Assembly (NCBI RefSeq): GCF_007565055.1
Contig: NC_044561.1
Coordinates: 30,397,483-30,461,482 of the forward strand
DNA length: 64,000 bases
Source of the DNA: Rhinopithecus roxellana
Taxonomy: Eukaryota; Chordata; Mammalia; Primates; Cercopithecidae
Direction: 5' to 3'
This document shows positions 60,576 to 64,000 of the stretch, piece after piece; the stretch's first letter is position 1, and every line of letters starts with the position of its first letter. The notes under the pieces were generated by a model, which was not told the origin of the DNA, searched no databases, and worked only from the letters and a program-made list of their open reading frames with translations. The position numbers and the translations under genes are program-made.

Positions 60576-62299
60576 AGAAAGAAAAACAAGTATGGAAAAT
60601 TTATTTAACCAGATATTAAGACCTGTAGAGCTATCAAAGTAAAGATAGTGTGATAGTGATGCAAAGATGGACAGATTGACCTGTTGAAAAGAATAGAGAA
60701 TGTAACAAACACGTATGAATGCTGACTTCACAATGAATGCTGTACTGCAGAACAGTGGAGAAACAGTCTTTTAAATAAATAGAGCTGGGTCAAAAAAAAA
60801 AAAAAAAGAAAAACAGAATTGAATAAATAAGACATTGACTCTATTTTCAAAGATCCCACAGTCTTGTTCCATCTTCATAAATCATAAAGGCAAGCTCTGG
60901 TATTTAAAGGAAAAATTAACTCAACATTCTGACTTAGAATTCTCTTCTTCATCCTATGTGAACCTACCGAAATACTGTGAGACTGCAAAGAGACATTCAA
61001 AGTAATTTTAGCATAATTGAATAACTTACAGAATATTCTATTAATTATTTTAAGTACTTCTTTTTCTGTACATTTAAAAAAAAAGAAATTGCTCTGAAAG
61101 AATAAAGCCCAAAGTGTTAGGTCTAGTCTTTAGTTTCATCACTCCCTCTCTACCACTTTTCCTGGGTAAAATGATTTTTGGCATTTAAGTTCTCTTACTA
61201 CCTACAGTGTTTTACCATAATCATTCTGCTGCCTCCTAAGAACCATACTGTCAACTTTAAATGTGATAAGCAGCCTCGTAAACTCAGAGGTTTCCTTAAT
61301 TTCATGCAGTGACTTTTTATGGTTTTCCCAACATGCAAATTGAATGTTTTATTCAGTTGCAAATGGTTTTGGAATAGGTTTTTGCATCAAATATGAGCGA
61401 AAGTCAATAATATGTAATGAAGTGCTAGCATGTTACTACTTATGAGCATTAAGGCCGGATTTCTGCCAAGATTATCATACAAGTATACCATGTATCAGAG
61501 GCAGATTATTTATCTTTATAGTGTAATAGGTGTGTGTGTGTATAAGCTTGTGCCCTCTGTAGAACTTAAGGCAAGCAGCTTCTCTCTCTCTATGGCCACA
61601 TTTAGTACATCTAGTTCCTTAATTGAAGTTTCAGCCATTTTATCTACCTTATTTTTGCACAGCCTTATTCAAAACAAGCTTAGAAATGTTCAATGTATTT
61701 AGAAAGTAATGTACCAATACTGATCAAAGTTTAACATGTTTCTGACATTTAGCACTGTAATTTCTCTTGTGGCAGATTATCTTATAATCTAAAAGTAAGA
61801 AAAGGACTATCTAAGTAAAAATAGTTTTTATATTATTACCTATGTCAATAAAATAAATAAATATTAGCCTGTGCTTGATACTGTGAGCCGGGGCTGAGGC
61901 AGTGGATTATAAGCAAATTATATCTTATCTATCTGATAAAATATTATAACTATGAAAATAGTTATTATGAAGTTTATATAAAAAATGAGAAATGTTTAAG
62001 ATGTATAGGTGTTTATACTAAAATTTCCCTTTAATAATAATCATGCAAGCTTTCTTTCATTGGATGCTAAAGACAGAACATTGAATCAAATTTTTTAAAT
62101 GTTTAATAATATATTTGATAGTTGTATCATATTTTCCACAATACAGCACAATTAAAATTACATTTTTGGTGAATAATTATCAGGTTTTAGCCATTCAATA
62201 CCAAATCTTTCTTGTTACTCAATATTCCTCTTGAAGGAATCCCTTTTATGTATAGACTTTGGAAGCAATGGCCATGGACATTTTCTTTCTTTCTTCCTT
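60576..62299. other. Unassigned sequence
   Basis: A pure A-run at about 60793-60807 and a short TG run at about 61531-61543. No gene or nameable repeat. Confidence 0.4.
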
Positions 62300-62484
62300 T
62301 TTTTTTTTTTTTTGAGACAAGGTCTTGCTCTGTCACCCAGGCTGGCGTATAGTGGTGTGATTATAGCTCACTGCAGCCTCAAACGCCTGGGCTCCAGCAA
62401 TGCACCCACTTCAGCCTCCCTAGTAGCTGGGACTACAGACATGTGCCACCTTATTCAGCAATTTTTTTTAAAAGTTATTTTGTA
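62300..62484 (-). repeat. Old Alu, minus strand, left piece
   Basis: Diverged AluJ-type sequence with its poly-T start. It is broken at 62484 by another Alu and resumes at 62797. Confidence 0.92.
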
Positions 62485-62781
62485 AGCCTGGCACGGTGGC
62501 TCATACCTCTGTCCCCAGCACTTTGGGAGGCTGAGGCAGATGGATCACAAGGTCAGGAATTCAAGACCAGCCTGGCCAATATGGTGAAACCCCGCCTCTA
62601 CTAAAACTACAAAAATTAGCTGGGCGTGGTGGTGGGCACCTCTAGTCCCAGTTACTTGGGAGGCTGAGGCAGGAGAATTGCTTGAACCTGGGAGGCAGAG
62701 GCTGCAGTGAGCCAAGACTGCGCCACTGCACTCCAGCATGGGCGACAGAGGGAGATTCGTCATCTCAAAACAAAACAAAAC
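62485..62781 (+). repeat. Younger Alu inserted into the old Alu
   Basis: Full-length AluS-like copy from 'gcctggcacggtggctcatacc' to an 'aaaac' tail. It is flanked by perfect 15-bp duplications 'aaaagttattttgta' at 62470-62484 and 62782-62796. Confidence 0.96.
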
Positions 62782-62796
62782 AAAAGTTATTTTGTA

Positions 62797-62912
62797 GAGA
62801 TGGGGGTCTCACTGTGCTAACCAGCTGGTCTCAAACTCCTGACCTCAAGCGATCTTCTAGCCTCTGCTTTCCAAAGTGCCTTAATTACAGGTATGAGCCA
62901 CTATGCCTGGTC
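62797..62912 (-). repeat. Old Alu, minus strand, right piece
   Basis: This continues the interrupted Alu from 'gagatgggggtctcactgtgc' to 'gagccactatgcctggtc'. Confidence 0.92.
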
Positions 62913-62939
62913 TAGTGACCATTTCAAAGGGAAGATTTG

Positions 62940-63197
62940 GGGGCAGCAGATCACGAGGTCAGGAGATTGAGGCCAAACTGTCTAACACGGTGAAGCCCCG
63001 TCTCTATTAAAAATACAAAAAAATTAGCTGTGCATGGTGGCATGTGCCTGTAGTCCCGGCTACTCAGGAGGCTGAGGCAGGGGAATGGCTTGAACCCGGG
63101 AGGCAGAGGTTGCAGGGAGCCGAGATTGTGTCACTGCACTCCAGCCTGGGCAACAGAACAAGACTCTGTCTCAATGGAAAAAAAAAAAAAAAAAAGG
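62940..63197 (+). repeat. 5'-truncated Alu
   Basis: It starts within the left monomer ('gggggcagcagatcacgaggtc') and runs to 'gactctgtctcaatgg' and an A-run at about 63178-63196. It lies only about 30 bp from the nested Alu pair. Confidence 0.94.
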
Positions 63198-64000
63198 CAA
63201 GTCTGTCCCAATGTTTCCACACCCTGGCACTGTCAGGTAGAAAGCATTTGAATGAGGATTAGGCAAGCTCAGGCTCTCCCTCTAGATTTTGAATCCTGAA
63301 TATATTTTATAACAGTAAGAAGCTGGTTGGAGATCAAGTTTCACAAAAGCAGTGCCAGTTAATCCAGACATTTTTATTAACGTGAATTTTATCATGAGAA
63401 AAATAAACACTCTAGAACTCTTCATATTTTGCCTGTTTTTCCCAGCCTTTCTCTTTTCACCATAAGAAATCTTGAATTTTTTCCATTACTCATAACCTAG
63501 AATTTTTTTCTGATCCATAGACACACAAGAGACTTCAAGTATTACAGTTGTTCTCAAGTGCATATGTTACGGAAAATAATACGTAGAAATTGATAAAGGA
63601 GAAACTTCAAACAAGCAGGGGAATGTTGCAGTGAGATAAGGAAAGCAGGAAAAAAGAAATCAAAATCAAGGAAACCGGACTAAGAAGACTAAGTTTATAA
63701 ATTCAGTGTACAAACAGTATGAAGGAAATCAGAGTTAAAGTGAGCTACTTTAGGTAAGCAAGGTGAGCTTCAGTGAGCCTAAGCAGAAGCTATTTGAATT
63801 TGAGAAAATGAAGACCCTATTCCACCTTAAGATTTTGCTATGCTATACTGGAGAAGGTCTCTGTTTTTCTTTTGTATTTGGTTTTGTTTTAGTCTTCTTT
63901 AATTAATATATGTTTTTGTCAGGGAAAGTAGAGGTGTTTGTTGACGACGACATTGTTATTCTTCTTGTTTTATGCTCAGGTACACTAGAAAGGAGATTGC
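63198..64000. other. Unassigned sequence to window end
   Basis: No repeat or gene recognised. Confidence 0.4.

Noticed and set aside
1..64000. A second claudin (CLDN8) or other exon in the window
   Set aside because: No other frame shows the W-GLW-C-C signature or any exon-like conserved domain. CLDN8 would be expected on the 5' side beyond this window.
1..64000. CRISPR arrays, operons, tRNA or rRNA genes
   Set aside because: The sequence is mammalian. The regular repeats are microsatellites, and tRNA-like motifs are parts of MIR SINEs.

Overview
This window is primate nuclear DNA, almost certainly from an Old World monkey. It is dense in Alu, L1, L2, MIR, THE1/MLT1 and Tigger1 repeats. One young Alu (34043-34335) carries the base combination typical of the cercopithecine AluYR lineage: in Alu sense it reads 'ggctcaagcctgtaatc', 'gagacgggcggatca', 'aaactagccgggcga' and 'gagatccggccactg'. 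The only protein-coding gene I can support is an intact single-exon claudin at 6215-6889 (+), recognised as CLDN17. In human, CLDN17 lies on chromosome 21q22.1 between CLDN8 and GRIK1. The rest of the window looks like the gene-poor intergenic sequence that follows it.

Layout. 1-6.2 kb: Alu, L2, MIR and L1 debris, then the CLDN17 upstream region. 6.2-7.25 kb: CLDN17 and a probable short 3' UTR ending at an AATAAA signal. 7.3-19.3 kb: long stretches with no repeat I can name, mixed with MIR, MER5 and MLT1-like pieces and a THE1 LTR inserted in an MLT1-like LTR. 19.3-19.5 kb: a compound GGAT/GATA microsatellite. 19.8-34 kb: old L2 remnants, including the endonuclease-coding part of an L2 ORF2, two ERV1-type solo LTRs and several Alus. 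34-45 kb: the AluYR copy, then a composite locus made of an L1 with a 5' inversion (twin priming), flanked by target-site duplications and later split by a two-LTR THE1 element. 45-53.5 kb: an L1 3' end with a perfect duplication, a TTCC microsatellite and another L2. 53.5-55.9 kb: a nearly full-length decayed Tigger1 DNA transposon. 56-64 kb: MLT1, MIR and L1 remnants and an Alu-in-Alu insertion.

Claudin-17 is a tetraspan tight-junction protein that forms anion-selective paracellular channels. Nothing else here forms a pathway or operon with it. I did not find a previously undescribed biological system. The value of the window lies in its insertion history, two likely polymorphic microsatellites, and repeat-poor stretches near CLDN17 that could hold conserved regulatory DNA. 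Repeat names rest on recalled consensus motifs, not on a masking run, so subfamily names and edges (about +/-20 bp) are approximate.
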